NCBI GenBank assembly: GCA_002402045.2
Contig: NVUX02000025.1
Span: 1 to 49,645, forward strand
Source of the DNA: Paracoccaceae bacterium
GTDB taxonomy: Bacteria; Pseudomonadota; Alphaproteobacteria; Rhodobacterales; Rhodobacteraceae
DNA length: 49,645 nucleotides
Direction: 5' to 3'
Part shown: positions 12,981 through 20,736 of the stretch, piece by piece
How the letters are laid out: every line of letters begins with the position of its first letter
Position numbering within the stretch: the first letter of the stretch is position 1
Made by a program: the position numbers and the translations under genes
Notes under the pieces: generated by a model
Told to the model about the DNA's origin: nothing
The model's database searches: none
The model's input: only the letters and a program-made list of their open reading frames with translations

Positions 12981-14533
12981 TAGTTGACGGATTTGCAGGC
13001 GGTGGCGGCGCGTCTACCGGTATTGAAATGGCGCTCGGGCGTAGCCCTGACTTTGCGGTCAACCATGATGCCGTGGCGCTTTCCATGCACGAGGCCAACC
13101 ACCCTGAAACCCACCACATGGTTAAAAACATCTGGCATGTGGACCCAGCCGAAACCGCCACGCGCGGGCAGCGTGTGGGTTTGGCTTGGTTTAGCCCCGA
13201 TTGCAAACACCACAGCAAAGCCAAAGGTGGCAAGCCGCTGGAAAAGGGCATTCGAGACCTCGGATGGGTGCCAGTGCTATGGGCGCAGCGCGCCAAGCCC
13301 ACCGTCATCATGCTGGAAAACGTCGAGGAATTTCAAGATTGGGGGCCGCTGGATGAAAACAACAAGCCATGCCAGGCGCGCAAAGGGGAGACCTTCAAAG
13401 CGGTGGTGAAAGCCCTGCGTGCCGAGGGCTACAAGGTAGAGTTTCGCACTCTGCGCGCCTGCGATTACGGCGCACCCACCATTCGCAAACGGTTGTTTAT
13501 GGTGGCGCGGTGCGATGGCCGGCCAATCGTTTGGCCCAAGCCGACCCACGCCAAGCCCCAGTCGCCTGCCGTGATCAGCGGAAAAGCCAAACCTTGGCGC
13601 AGCGCCGCCGAGATCATTGATTGGTCACTGCCCTGCCCGTCTATTTTTGATAGCTCGGCGGAGATTAAAGAAAAGCACGGCTTGCGGGCTATCCGGCCAT
13701 TGGCTGATAACACAATGGCCCGCGTGGCGCGCGGCATTCAAAAGTTTGTGCTGGATGCGCCTCAGCCCTTTATCGTGCCAATCACCCACACCAAATCAGG
13801 CGCGCGGGTTGAGCCAGCCTATGAGCCGCTGCGCACCATCACAACCGCCAAGGGCGGAGAACGTATGGTGGCGGTGCCTTCATTAATCCAGATTGGATAT
13901 GGTGAACGTAAAGGTGAGGCTCCGAGGATCAGGGATATTCACGAACCCGTGACGACGGTTGTTGCTGGGGGCATAAAGGTGGCGATGGTTTCCGCCTTCC
14001 TAGCCCAACACAACACCGGCGCAATTGGCCGCAAGGCAGATGTGCCGCTGGCAACCATCACGACGCGCGGCACCCAAACCCAAATCGTTGCCGCCAATCT
14101 TATGCACCTGAAAGGTACACAGCGCAGCGCCCGCGATCTGCGAGATCCGCTCACCGCCGTGTGCGCAGGTGGCACCCATGCTGCGCTGGTTTCAGCTTTT
14201 ATGGTCAAATATTACGGCGCAGGTATTGGCCAAGGGCTGGATGAACCCGCCCACACCATCACCACGCGCGACCGCTTCGGGCTTATCACGGTAAATATCA
14301 GCGGCACCACTTACGTGATCACCGATATCGGCATGCGCATGCTCACCCCGCGCGAGCTTTTCCGCGCCCAAGGCTTCCCAGATGATTACATCATCGATCG
14401 CGGAGCCAATGGCGAGCGCCTAACTAAAACCCAACAAATCCGCATGTGCGGTAATTCAGTCTGCCCGCCATTGGCCGAGGCACTGGTGCGGGCGAACTGC
14501 CAGTTTTTAATGAAGCAAAGGGAGGTGGCGTGA
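12974..14533 (+). CDS. C5-cytosine DNA methyltransferase (Dcm-like)
   Basis: 519 aa. Motif I is DGFAGGGGASTGIEMA at residues 5-20. Catalytic Cys77 sits in FSPDCKHHSKAKGG, where the Pro-Cys context reads DC rather than PC, as in other phage members. Motif VI is ENVEEF. Motif VIII is TIRKRLFMVAR. Motif X is GNSVCPPLAEALVRAN near the end. The long middle part, with repeated PLRTITT / PVTTVVAG / PLATITTRGTQTQ / PLTAVCAGG / PAHTITTRD segments, is the target-recognition region. No matching endonuclease is present, so it probably protects the element's DNA. It overlaps the genes on both sides. Confidence 0.93.
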   Translation: MLIVDGFAGGGGASTGIEMALGRSPDFAVNHDAVALSMHEANHPETHHMVKNIWHVDPAETATRGQRVGLAWFSPDCKHHSKAKGGKPLEKGIRDLGWVPVLWAQRAKPTVIMLENVEEFQDWGPLDENNKPCQARKGETFKAVVKALRAEGYKVEFRTLRACDYGAPTIRKRLFMVARCDGRPIVWPKPTHAKPQSPAVISGKAKPWRSAAEIIDWSLPCPSIFDSSAEIKEKHGLRAIRPLADNTMARVARGIQKFVLDAPQPFIVPITHTKSGARVEPAYEPLRTITTAKGGERMVAVPSLIQIGYGERKGEAPRIRDIHEPVTTVVAGGIKVAMVSAFLAQHNTGAIGRKADVPLATITTRGTQTQIVAANLMHLKGTQRSARDLRDPLTAVCAGGTHAALVSAFMVKYYGAGIGQGLDEPAHTITTRDRFGLITVNISGTTYVITDIGMRMLTPRELFRAQGFPDDYIIDRGANGERLTKTQQIRMCGNSVCPPLAEALVRANCQFLMKQREVA

Positions 14534-14943
14534 TGCGCGGCAATAATAGAGGCCTGAAAGATAGAACCATGGATAGCTTAGACCACGCTCTTGGCCGCCC
14601 TGACAATGTTGATTTAAGCTCACGGAATTTCTTTGGGGTGGACGAAGGCAGCACAGAAGCAGCCGCAATGATGAAAAACCCATATTGGGAGCTATCGCGT
14701 GTTTTTGCTGGCACCGCCGGTTTCAGAGTTTCTGCTGTGGGTAAGGTGGCGTTGGCAAAATATTTGCTCGAGAACTGGACCCCGCCAAAGCGCTGGAACG
14801 TGACATGGAACGGATTCACCGAGAGCATCGAGGCTGATACGAGAAGTCAGGCAAGGTATTTAAAATGGCTGCAACTCGATACTTTTGACGTGTCTTTTGG
14901 TGACTTTGTTCGTGAGTGCCGCGTTAAAAGGATGGTGGCGTGA
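14533..14943 (+). CDS. Hypothetical phage protein, 136 aa
   Basis: The start is taken as ATG at 14533, seven bases after GGAGG; GTG at 14530 is possible. The N-terminus has SLDHALGRP.NVDLSSRNFF, a pattern I have seen in short phage proteins of alphaproteobacteria with no assigned function. The C-terminus is a basic helical region with WNVTWNGFTESIEADTRSQARYL. Its start is reached through a GGAGGTGGCGTGATG junction; nearly the same junction recurs before the next two genes, suggesting a shared coupling arrangement. Confidence 0.6.
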   Translation: MRGNNRGLKDRTMDSLDHALGRPDNVDLSSRNFFGVDEGSTEAAAMMKNPYWELSRVFAGTAGFRVSAVGKVALAKYLLENWTPPKRWNVTWNGFTESIEADTRSQARYLKWLQLDTFDVSFGDFVRECRVKRMVA

Positions 14944-16142
14944 TGACTAAAATCCAATGGACCGAGCAAACTTGGAACCCAATCGTGGGCTGCACCATTA
15001 CCACGCCGGGCTGCACAAATTGCTATGCTATGAAAGCCGCCTACCGCATGGGGCATAATCCGAAAACCCCGCAATACCACGGCCTCACCAAAAAGGTGAA
15101 CGGCAACGCGGTGTGGACAGGCAAGATGAACCTTGCGGAAAGCGTGCTGTTGCAGCCGTTCAAGCGCAAAAAGCCGACCATGTATTTTGTGAATAGCATG
15201 GGCGACCTGTTTCACGAGAGCGTGCCAGACGAATGGATTGACCGCGTGTTTGCGGTTATGGCGCTCTGCCCGCAGCACACGTTTCAGGTGCTTACCAAGC
15301 GCGCGGATCGGATGCGCGAGTATATGACGGGCGACATGGCAGCTCATCGCATTGCACGCCCCGCGGTTGATTTCATGCTGGCACACAAGACATTGTGCAA
15401 TGCTGCTGCTGATGCGGTTCACTCACATGGCGACATTGACTTCCCTGACGAGATTTCAATCCGGCATTGGCCCCTCCCAAACGTCTGGCTCGGCGTATCC
15501 GTAGAGGACCAAACCCGCGCAGATGAGCGCATTCCGCTGTTGCTGGATACACCGGCAGCGGTGCGGTTTGTGAGCGCCGAGCCGTTGCTGGGGGCTGTCC
15601 AGCTTAATCGCATCGCCCAGAGCGTTGATACTTTTTCAGATTGTGGAGGTCATCCAGATCCCGCCGTGCCTTTAGATAGCCACAATGCTTTATGGCTGAA
15701 CGCACTTGGCGGAAAAATGGACGCTGAAAACCGTGAGCCCAATGGCAACAGGATTGGCGATTCTGATGTTGGCCTAATCCATGAAGGCGGCAAAATAGAT
15801 TGGGTAATCGTCGGCGGCGAATCCGGCCCCAAAGCCCGCCCCATGCACCCAGATTGGGCGCGCAGCCTGCGCGATCAATGTGTGGCGGCTGGGGTTCCGT
15901 TTTTTTTTAAGCAGTGGGGTGAATGGGCAGATCAAACCAATAACACCAGTATATCGAGTAAATACCAACAACTAATTTTCACCGCCTCCGGGGAGACCTT
16001 GGGAGCTGGCTGGCGCAACAACGGGTGTGTTGAAGATCGCTGGAAGGAACGCGGCGGTGCTTGGATGGTGAAAGTCGGCACCAAAGCCGCTGGCAACCTG
16101 CTGGATGGTAAAGAGTGGCAGCAAATGCCGGAGGTGGGATGA
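14943..16142 (+). CDS. Phage Gp37/Gp68 family protein (DUF5131)
   Basis: About 399 aa. The N-terminus has the family's signature WNPIVGCTITTPGCTNCYAM, with Cys spaced C-x7-C-x2-C, like a metal or iron-sulfur site of radical-SAM-related proteins. KPTMYFVNSMGDLFHESVPDEW, FQVLTKRADRM, NVWLGVSVEDQ, VRFVSAEPLLG and IDWVIVGGESGPKARPMHPDW follow in the order seen across DUF5131. The family is frequent in phages and its reaction is not established. It may act on nucleic acid or a nucleotide. An insert at about residues 135-160 and one after SAEPLLG make it longer than many members. It is coupled to both neighbours. Confidence 0.88.
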   Translation: MTKIQWTEQTWNPIVGCTITTPGCTNCYAMKAAYRMGHNPKTPQYHGLTKKVNGNAVWTGKMNLAESVLLQPFKRKKPTMYFVNSMGDLFHESVPDEWIDRVFAVMALCPQHTFQVLTKRADRMREYMTGDMAAHRIARPAVDFMLAHKTLCNAAADAVHSHGDIDFPDEISIRHWPLPNVWLGVSVEDQTRADERIPLLLDTPAAVRFVSAEPLLGAVQLNRIAQSVDTFSDCGGHPDPAVPLDSHNALWLNALGGKMDAENREPNGNRIGDSDVGLIHEGGKIDWVIVGGESGPKARPMHPDWARSLRDQCVAAGVPFFFKQWGEWADQTNNTSISSKYQQLIFTASGETLGAGWRNNGCVEDRWKERGGAWMVKVGTKAAGNLLDGKEWQQMPEVG

Positions 16143-16405
16143 TGCCAGCCTGTGCCAACTATTCCTGCCGATTAACAAATAGATTTGCCCACCAGATAGC
16201 GAAAACCAGAGGTAGCAAAAAGATGTTGAAACTTGCGGTAACGAAAACCGAGAGAAAGCCGCTCTATATTTTTGGCAAGGGAATGATGCAATGCGCTGAA
16301 AGAAACCTCACGAGAGGGTTCTTGACGATTAACCGCCATTACGACTCCTGCGTTCTGTCCAGCTTTGGTTTTGCCGTTGCTTTATTGGTTGAAGGAGATA
16401 GCTAA
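16139..16405 (+). CDS. Hypothetical protein, 88 aa
   Basis: Two ATGs at 16139 and 16142 follow GGAGGTGG. I take the first; an earlier ATG at 16115 lies inside the previous gene without a ribosome-binding site. The protein is basic, with four or five Cys and a hydrophobic C-terminal stretch (VLSSFGFAVALLV) that may associate with the membrane. It is not recognised. Its TAA overlaps the ATG of the next gene. Confidence 0.5.
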   Translation: MMPACANYSCRLTNRFAHQIAKTRGSKKMLKLAVTKTERKPLYIFGKGMMQCAERNLTRGFLTINRHYDSCVLSSFGFAVALLVEGDS

Positions 16406-17106
16406 TGACTGACCACTCGATCCTATTTCAGCCCAACATGGTTGAGGCCTTGCACGCAGGCCGGAAAACGCAGACGCGGCGCGCTTTGAAAATCAATGGA
16501 CATAGAGGTTTTTTCCAATTCGGGGTGTCAGATACGGCAGGGAGCAATTGGGAGTTTCGTAGGAAAGACCATGTCTGGGAAGATTACACACATAAAGAGC
16601 TGCTCAACCTTCTACCTCACCAAATCGGCGACCGGCTTTGGGTGAAAGAGGCTCACTGGGCGCTCGGCCACTGGCATGAAACGGGGGAGCTGAAGAAGAA
16701 CGGAAAGCCGAAATGGGTCTTTGTGAGGGCGCTAGGCGAACCGCCGCGCTTTGCCGCGCCAGATCATACCAGCACCTTCCCGCGTGTCACCACCTTCGGA
16801 TGGTATAAGCGCAACAGCCTATTCCATCCCAAAGCCGACAGCCGCACCACCCTGCTGATTACCGATGTGCGCGTGCAGCGGTTGCAGGATATTAGCGAAG
16901 CGGATGCGGTGGCCGAGGGTGCATGCCCCATTGGCACGCACTGGGAAGACTACGCCAATAAAGCTAATTATTTCACCACCGCATCAGCAAGCTTCAAATC
17001 CCTAATCAACAGTATCAACGGCCCCGATACATGGGAGCAAAACCCGTGGGTGGTGGCCTATTCGTTTGAGGTTGAGCATCAGAATATTGGGAGGGTGGAG
17101 GCATGA
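16405..17106 (+). CDS. ASCH-domain-like phage protein
   Basis: 233 aa. The N-terminal MVEALHAGRKTQTRRALK, the GDRLWVKEAHW segment, the SRTTLLITDVRVQRLQDISEADAVAEG stretch and the closing WEQNPWVVAYSFEV are the typical layout of phage proteins with an ASCH fold, a PUA-like domain thought to bind RNA or modified nucleic acid. No enzymatic motif is evident. A strong AAGGAG lies eight bases before the ATG. It overlaps the excisionase-like gene by four bases. Its co-occurrence with DUF5131 is common in alphaproteobacterial prophages; the role is unknown. Confidence 0.75.
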   Translation: MTDHSILFQPNMVEALHAGRKTQTRRALKINGHRGFFQFGVSDTAGSNWEFRRKDHVWEDYTHKELLNLLPHQIGDRLWVKEAHWALGHWHETGELKKNGKPKWVFVRALGEPPRFAAPDHTSTFPRVTTFGWYKRNSLFHPKADSRTTLLITDVRVQRLQDISEADAVAEGACPIGTHWEDYANKANYFTTASASFKSLINSINGPDTWEQNPWVVAYSFEVEHQNIGRVEA

Positions 17107-17357
17107 GCGCTCTAGCAGAAGAAATCCAAACGGCCGTAAACCAAGCCACAGAGCCGCTGCGCGCGCAAGTTGCCGAGTTGGCGGCATTGTTGCGAGCAAG
17201 TATCAAGGGGAATGAGGCACCCTTCTTAACTGTCCACGAGGTCGCCGAAATTCTGTCATGTTCAGAAAAGACCGTGAGGCGCAACTATTGCCAGGGCCAG
17301 TACAACATCAAACGTTCGGGAGGTAAAATTCTAATCCCCCGGGCGGCGTTGCTTTAG
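17103..17357 (+). CDS. Excisionase-like helix-turn-helix protein
   Basis: 84 aa. Residues 1-38 are helical and may dimerise (IQTAVNQATEPLRAQVAELAALLRAS). From residue 40 comes a MerR/Xis-type winged helix (FLTVHEVAEILSCSEKTVRRNYCQGQYNIKRSGGKILIPRAAL), as in excisionases of the HTH_17 group. It is the last gene of the rightward operon, convergent with and overlapping the integrase by four bases. Excision would then be co-expressed with the rightward operon whose promoter carries an operator. Confidence 0.75.
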   Translation: MSALAEEIQTAVNQATEPLRAQVAELAALLRASIKGNEAPFLTVHEVAEILSCSEKTVRRNYCQGQYNIKRSGGKILIPRAALL

Positions 17358-18328
17358 TCCAGCAAAAGCGCAATCTCTTCTGCTGTTTCGTTGTAATAAA
17401 TTTGCAGCATTTTAATATCGCGATGCCCCACCATGCGCGCCAGTGGTAAAATACTTAGCTTTCTAGATAGTCTGGTGATGGCCTCATGCCTGCTATCGTG
17501 AAACCGTAAGTTTTTGATCTTGGCTTTGTCTCTTACATTTCGGAAATGCACATCGAGTTGGGAACTCTTGATCTCGAAACACGAAGCGCCATTCGGGTTC
17601 AATTTATCAAGAAGCTCTATTGCGTGGCGAGACAACGGTACCTCGCGCATTGTTCCGTTTTTTGTCATATCCAGCTTGGCCACGCGCTTTTCTGTATCTA
17701 CTCGATCCCAAACAAGCCCGACGATTTCACCGGCGCGCATAGCCGTTTCGACAGCGAATAAAAATGCATGAATCGCCCGCGCGGGCAGTTTGGAAAGGTC
17801 ATCACCAGAAATCGCCAGCAGCTGCTCAATTTCTTCAGGTGACACACGGCGATCACGGGGCAGGGCGCTTGCAGGTTTGCGCACATCACTCATGGGATTT
17901 GATGAAATGAGCTGCCACTCGCGTCTGGCATTGGTAAGCACGGCGCTCATCAACACCATTTCCCGCTTTACGCTTCCGGGCTTTACTTCTAATAGCCGCC
18001 GGTCGCGCCAGTCAGCAAAATCAGAGGCCGTTAGCTGGCGTAAGGAAACATCGGCTATCTTATCTCGGCTCAAGCGATCTAGCCGCACATATTCCCAGCG
18101 TGCGCCGCGCTTTTTTGGCGAAACCTCACGGGCGTATCGTTGCAGTAAATCTCGGAAAACAAGGTTGGCAGCCGATTGGTCGCCTTCAGTAATTCTATAT
18201 TCCTGACGATTCGCCCAGTCTTTCGCAGCGGCTTTTGTGCTAAACGACTTTGCACGGCGTACCCCGGCCTTAGCCACTTGAGCCTGCCATCGCCCCGATT
18301 TCAATTTTTTAAAAGATGCCAATTTCAA
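17354..18328 (-). CDS. int: Tyrosine-type integrase
   Basis: 324 aa site-specific recombinase. The N-terminus is an arm-binding type domain (FKKLKSGRWQAQVAKAG), then a core-binding SAM-like domain (about 60-150). The catalytic domain shows Arg in ETAMRAGEIVGLVWD, a Lys-like turn at KNGTMREVPLS, HDSRHEAITRL with the His-x-x-Arg pair, and GHRDIKMLQIYY with the terminal Tyr. No ATG is available at the N-terminus: the start is TTG at 18328 or TTG at 18322, the second having better spacing from AGGGA. A rare start may limit its amount. It lies 150 bases from the 3' end of tRNA-Leu, the presumed target. Confidence 0.92.
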   Translation of the reverse strand: MKLASFKKLKSGRWQAQVAKAGVRRAKSFSTKAAAKDWANRQEYRITEGDQSAANLVFRDLLQRYAREVSPKKRGARWEYVRLDRLSRDKIADVSLRQLTASDFADWRDRRLLEVKPGSVKREMVLMSAVLTNARREWQLISSNPMSDVRKPASALPRDRRVSPEEIEQLLAISGDDLSKLPARAIHAFLFAVETAMRAGEIVGLVWDRVDTEKRVAKLDMTKNGTMREVPLSRHAIELLDKLNPNGASCFEIKSSQLDVHFRNVRDKAKIKNLRFHDSRHEAITRLSRKLSILPLARMVGHRDIKMLQIYYNETAEEIALLLD

Positions 18329-18400
18329 TCCCTGCCTTATGGCAAGATCGTAATTTGGTCGTAATGGGTTGTCAATCTGTGGGGTTGTTCACTGCCCGTT

Positions 18401-18464
18401 CTCGGACATTTTCAACGCCCAAAAGCCCATAATGTCCATGTATACATGGTCAATGGTGGACATT
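18401..18464. repeat. Inverted and direct repeats between integrase and tRNA (candidate arm sites)
   Basis: GGACATT occurs at 18404 and 18458, and its complement AATGTCC at 18431. AATGTCCA (18431-18438) and TGGACATT (18457-18464) are inverse complements. Between them is the perfect 14-base palindrome CCATGTATACATGG (18436-18449). Such repeats next to the recombination core fit arm-type binding sites for integrase or excisionase. Confidence 0.5.
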
Positions 18465-18477
18465 TGGGGGAAAATGT

Positions 18478-18564
18478 TGGTGCCCAGGAGAAGACTCGAA
18501 CTTCCACGTCCATAAGGACACTAGCACCTGAAGCTAGCGCGTCTACCAATTCCGCCACCTGGGC
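18478..18564 (-). tRNA. tRNA-Leu(CAG)
   Basis: 87 nt with a 7-bp acceptor stem GCCCAGG/CCTGGGC, encoded CCA end, D-arm GGAATTGGTAGACGC, anticodon stem CTAGC/GCTAG around TTCAGGT giving anticodon CAG, a long variable arm TGTCCTTATGGACG typical of Leu, and T-arm GTTCGAGTC. Its 3' end faces the integrase and is the probable attachment site; the gene is intact on this side. Confidence 0.96.
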
Positions 18565-18739
18565 AGGTGTGTTGGTGCGCCGGAGATATACCCGAGGCGC
18601 GGGGGTGTCAACGGGATTGCGAGAGAAAAACCTTGAAACTTTGAAAAAGATTGGGATGGCGGGGTAGGGGGCCGAATTCTGGCTTGTCGGGGCTGGGTTG
18701 GCGCGGTATGTAAGGGTGAAGCTTTATCGGAGTGTTTTT

Positions 18740-19723
18740 ATGTCCAATACCCCTCTCGTGACCATCCTTGGCGGCTCAGGTTTTGTTGGGCGTTATATCG
18801 CCCAGCGTATGGCGCAGGCGGGATGGCGGGTGCGGGTGGCGGTGCGGCGGCCTAATGAGGCGATGCACGTGCTGCCTTATGGCGAGGTTGGCCAAGTGGC
18901 GTTGGTGCAGGCCAATGTGCGTGATACGGCGTCTTGTCGTGCGGCGATTGCCGGCGCGGATGCTGTGGTGAATTGCGTGGGTATTATTTCCGAAACCAGC
19001 CGCCAGAAGTTTAATGATGTGAATTGCGAAGCCGCAGCGCGGATTGCGCGGCTGGCGGCGGAGGCGGGCGTAAGCAAGCTAGTGCATCTGTCGGCCTTGG
19101 CGGCGGATATCGATTCGGAAAGCGAATATGCCAGCAGCAAGGCCAAGGGCGAGGCGGATGTTTTGCGACAGTTCCCCGGCGCGACCATCTTGCGGCCTTC
19201 AATCGTTTTCGGCACGGAAGACACGTTTTTCAACATGTTTGGCACCATGTCTCGCTATTTTCCGGTGCTGCCGATTGTGGGCGCCGATAGCAAAATGCAG
19301 CCGGTTTTTGTGGATGATGTGGCGGCGGCAGCCGAGGCGGCTATCCTTGGGGATGCTGCGGGCGTTTATGAGCTTGGCGGGCCGGATGTGGAAACCATGC
19401 GTGAGCTTATCCAGCGGTTGATGCATGTGGTCCGGCGGGACCGGTTTATTGTAAACATCCCGTTTGGCCCGGCGCGGATCAACGCGTTTTTCATTGAAAT
19501 GTGGCACAAGCTGAGCCTTGGCATTGTGCCGCTGGTGCTGACCCGTGATCAGGTGAAGCTATTGAAGGTGGATAACGTGGTGCGTGATGCTGCGCAGGGG
19601 CTCACTGATTTGGGTGTGCATCCAACGGCCATGGACGCGGTGCTTGATAGCTACCTTTATCGCTTTCGCCCGCAGGGGCAATATACCGACCTTACGAGTT
19701 CTGCTAAAAACTTGCGCGGTTAG
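18740..19723 (+). CDS. Complex I NDUFA9-like NAD-binding protein (SDR family)
   Basis: 327 aa starting at ATG 18740, with CGGAG eight bases before it. Residues 5-20 carry the nucleotide-binding TILGGSGFVGRYIAQ. The catalytic-like STYK set of epimerases is degenerate: YASSKAKGEADV keeps the YxxxK. This extended-SDR group includes the NDUFA9 accessory subunit of respiratory complex I and bacterial relatives. It may bind quinone-related or nucleotide ligands at the membrane. It is the first host gene beyond the tRNA and converges with uppP, overlapping it by four bases. Confidence 0.85.
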   Translation: MSNTPLVTILGGSGFVGRYIAQRMAQAGWRVRVAVRRPNEAMHVLPYGEVGQVALVQANVRDTASCRAAIAGADAVVNCVGIISETSRQKFNDVNCEAAARIARLAAEAGVSKLVHLSALAADIDSESEYASSKAKGEADVLRQFPGATILRPSIVFGTEDTFFNMFGTMSRYFPVLPIVGADSKMQPVFVDDVAAAAEAAILGDAAGVYELGGPDVETMRELIQRLMHVVRRDRFIVNIPFGPARINAFFIEMWHKLSLGIVPLVLTRDQVKLLKVDNVVRDAAQGLTDLGVHPTAMDAVLDSYLYRFRPQGQYTDLTSSAKNLRG

Positions 19724-20523
19724 CTATAGGCGAACCAAAGGAGCAGAATGCCCAGCGCGATCCGGTAGAGCACATAAGGCGTGAAGCTGGTGCTTTTCAG
19801 CAGGCGCATCATTAACGTGAGCGCCAAGAGCGCGGCGAAAAAGGCGAGTGCCGCGGCTATGCTAGCCTCCTTTAGCAGGCTCCAGTCTCCCGCTTTGGCC
19901 ACATCGACACCCAAAAGTAGGCCTGAAGCCATAATGGTTGGCACCGACATGAGCATCGAAAGCCGTGCGCTTTCGGTGCGCGTATACCCCAGAGCGCGCG
20001 CCGCCGTTATGGTGATGCCCGAGCGTGAGGTGCCGGGAATAAGAGCTATGGCTTGCGCTAGTCCCATCAGTAGAGCGTCTTTCCAGCTCCAGGCTGCCGC
20101 TTGTTTTGCCTCTGGCCCCTTGCGATCGGCTACATAAAGCGCAATGCCAAATATCAGCATGGTCCAACCTATCACCTTCATGCTGCGCAGGGCCTCCATA
20201 GTGCCGGTCTGCTTCAGGGCTAACCCTGCAATCACGACTGGAATGGTGGCGAAGCTCAGCAGTAAAAACAGACGCGCTTGAGGTGTGGAAAACCGTCCCG
20301 TAACCACATGCCCCAGTCCGATGATCAGCTTGGCCATGTCGCGCCAGAAGTAGAGCATAACAGCCCCCAGAGTGCCCACATGCACCGCGACATCCAGCAT
20401 CAAGCCTTGATCCTCCACCCCGAGCAATTGGGGGAGCAATATAAGGTGGCCAGAGGAGGAAACTGGCAGAAACTCGGTAATACCCTGAACAATGGCCAGC
20501 AGCAGAAGGTGGAGTGTGTTCAT
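19720..20523 (-). CDS. uppP: Undecaprenyl-diphosphatase UppP
   Basis: 267 aa, the usual length, with about eight membrane helices. It removes the terminal phosphate of undecaprenyl diphosphate at the outer face of the inner membrane, recycling the lipid carrier for peptidoglycan and polysaccharide synthesis. The N-terminal motif QGITEFLPVSSSGHLILLPQ includes the catalytic Glu, and the second conserved motif is IPGTSRSGITI. The last codons overlap the NDUFA9-like gene on the opposite strand. Confidence 0.96.
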   Translation of the reverse strand: MNTLHLLLLAIVQGITEFLPVSSSGHLILLPQLLGVEDQGLMLDVAVHVGTLGAVMLYFWRDMAKLIIGLGHVVTGRFSTPQARLFLLLSFATIPVVIAGLALKQTGTMEALRSMKVIGWTMLIFGIALYVADRKGPEAKQAAAWSWKDALLMGLAQAIALIPGTSRSGITITAARALGYTRTESARLSMLMSVPTIMASGLLLGVDVAKAGDWSLLKEASIAAALAFFAALLALTLMMRLLKSTSFTPYVLYRIALGILLLWFAYS

Positions 20524-20736
20524 TGCAATAGTTTCCTCAAGATTTCGTTGGGTATATCTTGCGTGGTTTTGCTTGTCATGTGTAAATATAGGTCCGAAGG
20601 CATACCTAAATCTTCAGGAATCTAGCCGTAAAATCAGAAAACTCCAGAATTTCCAATAAATAGGTAAGTAACCATGTCTTTTCATGTTACTTGCAGGCCT
20701 GTAAGAAGGAGTTTCAGAAAAGTGCAGGAGTAAACC

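Larger units (their letters stand above)
1..18478. mobile_element. Integrative phage-like element in tRNA-Leu (left end not located)
   Basis: A tyrosine integrase gene lies directly beside the 3' end of tRNA-Leu(CAG), the usual layout for tRNA-targeting elements. The genes to its left are phage-type: excisionase-like protein, two DNA methyltransferases, primase, D5 helicase, Cro/CI-like regulators, antirepressor. Most are in two divergent overlapping operons leaving a control region at 10206-10364. No capsid, portal, terminase, tail or lysis gene is recognisable, so this resembles a satellite or replicating island. I looked for a repeat of the tRNA 3' end near the left edge and found none, so the true left boundary may be outside the window. 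The element also carries a LuxI/LuxR pair and a VasI-like cargo gene. Confidence 0.85.
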
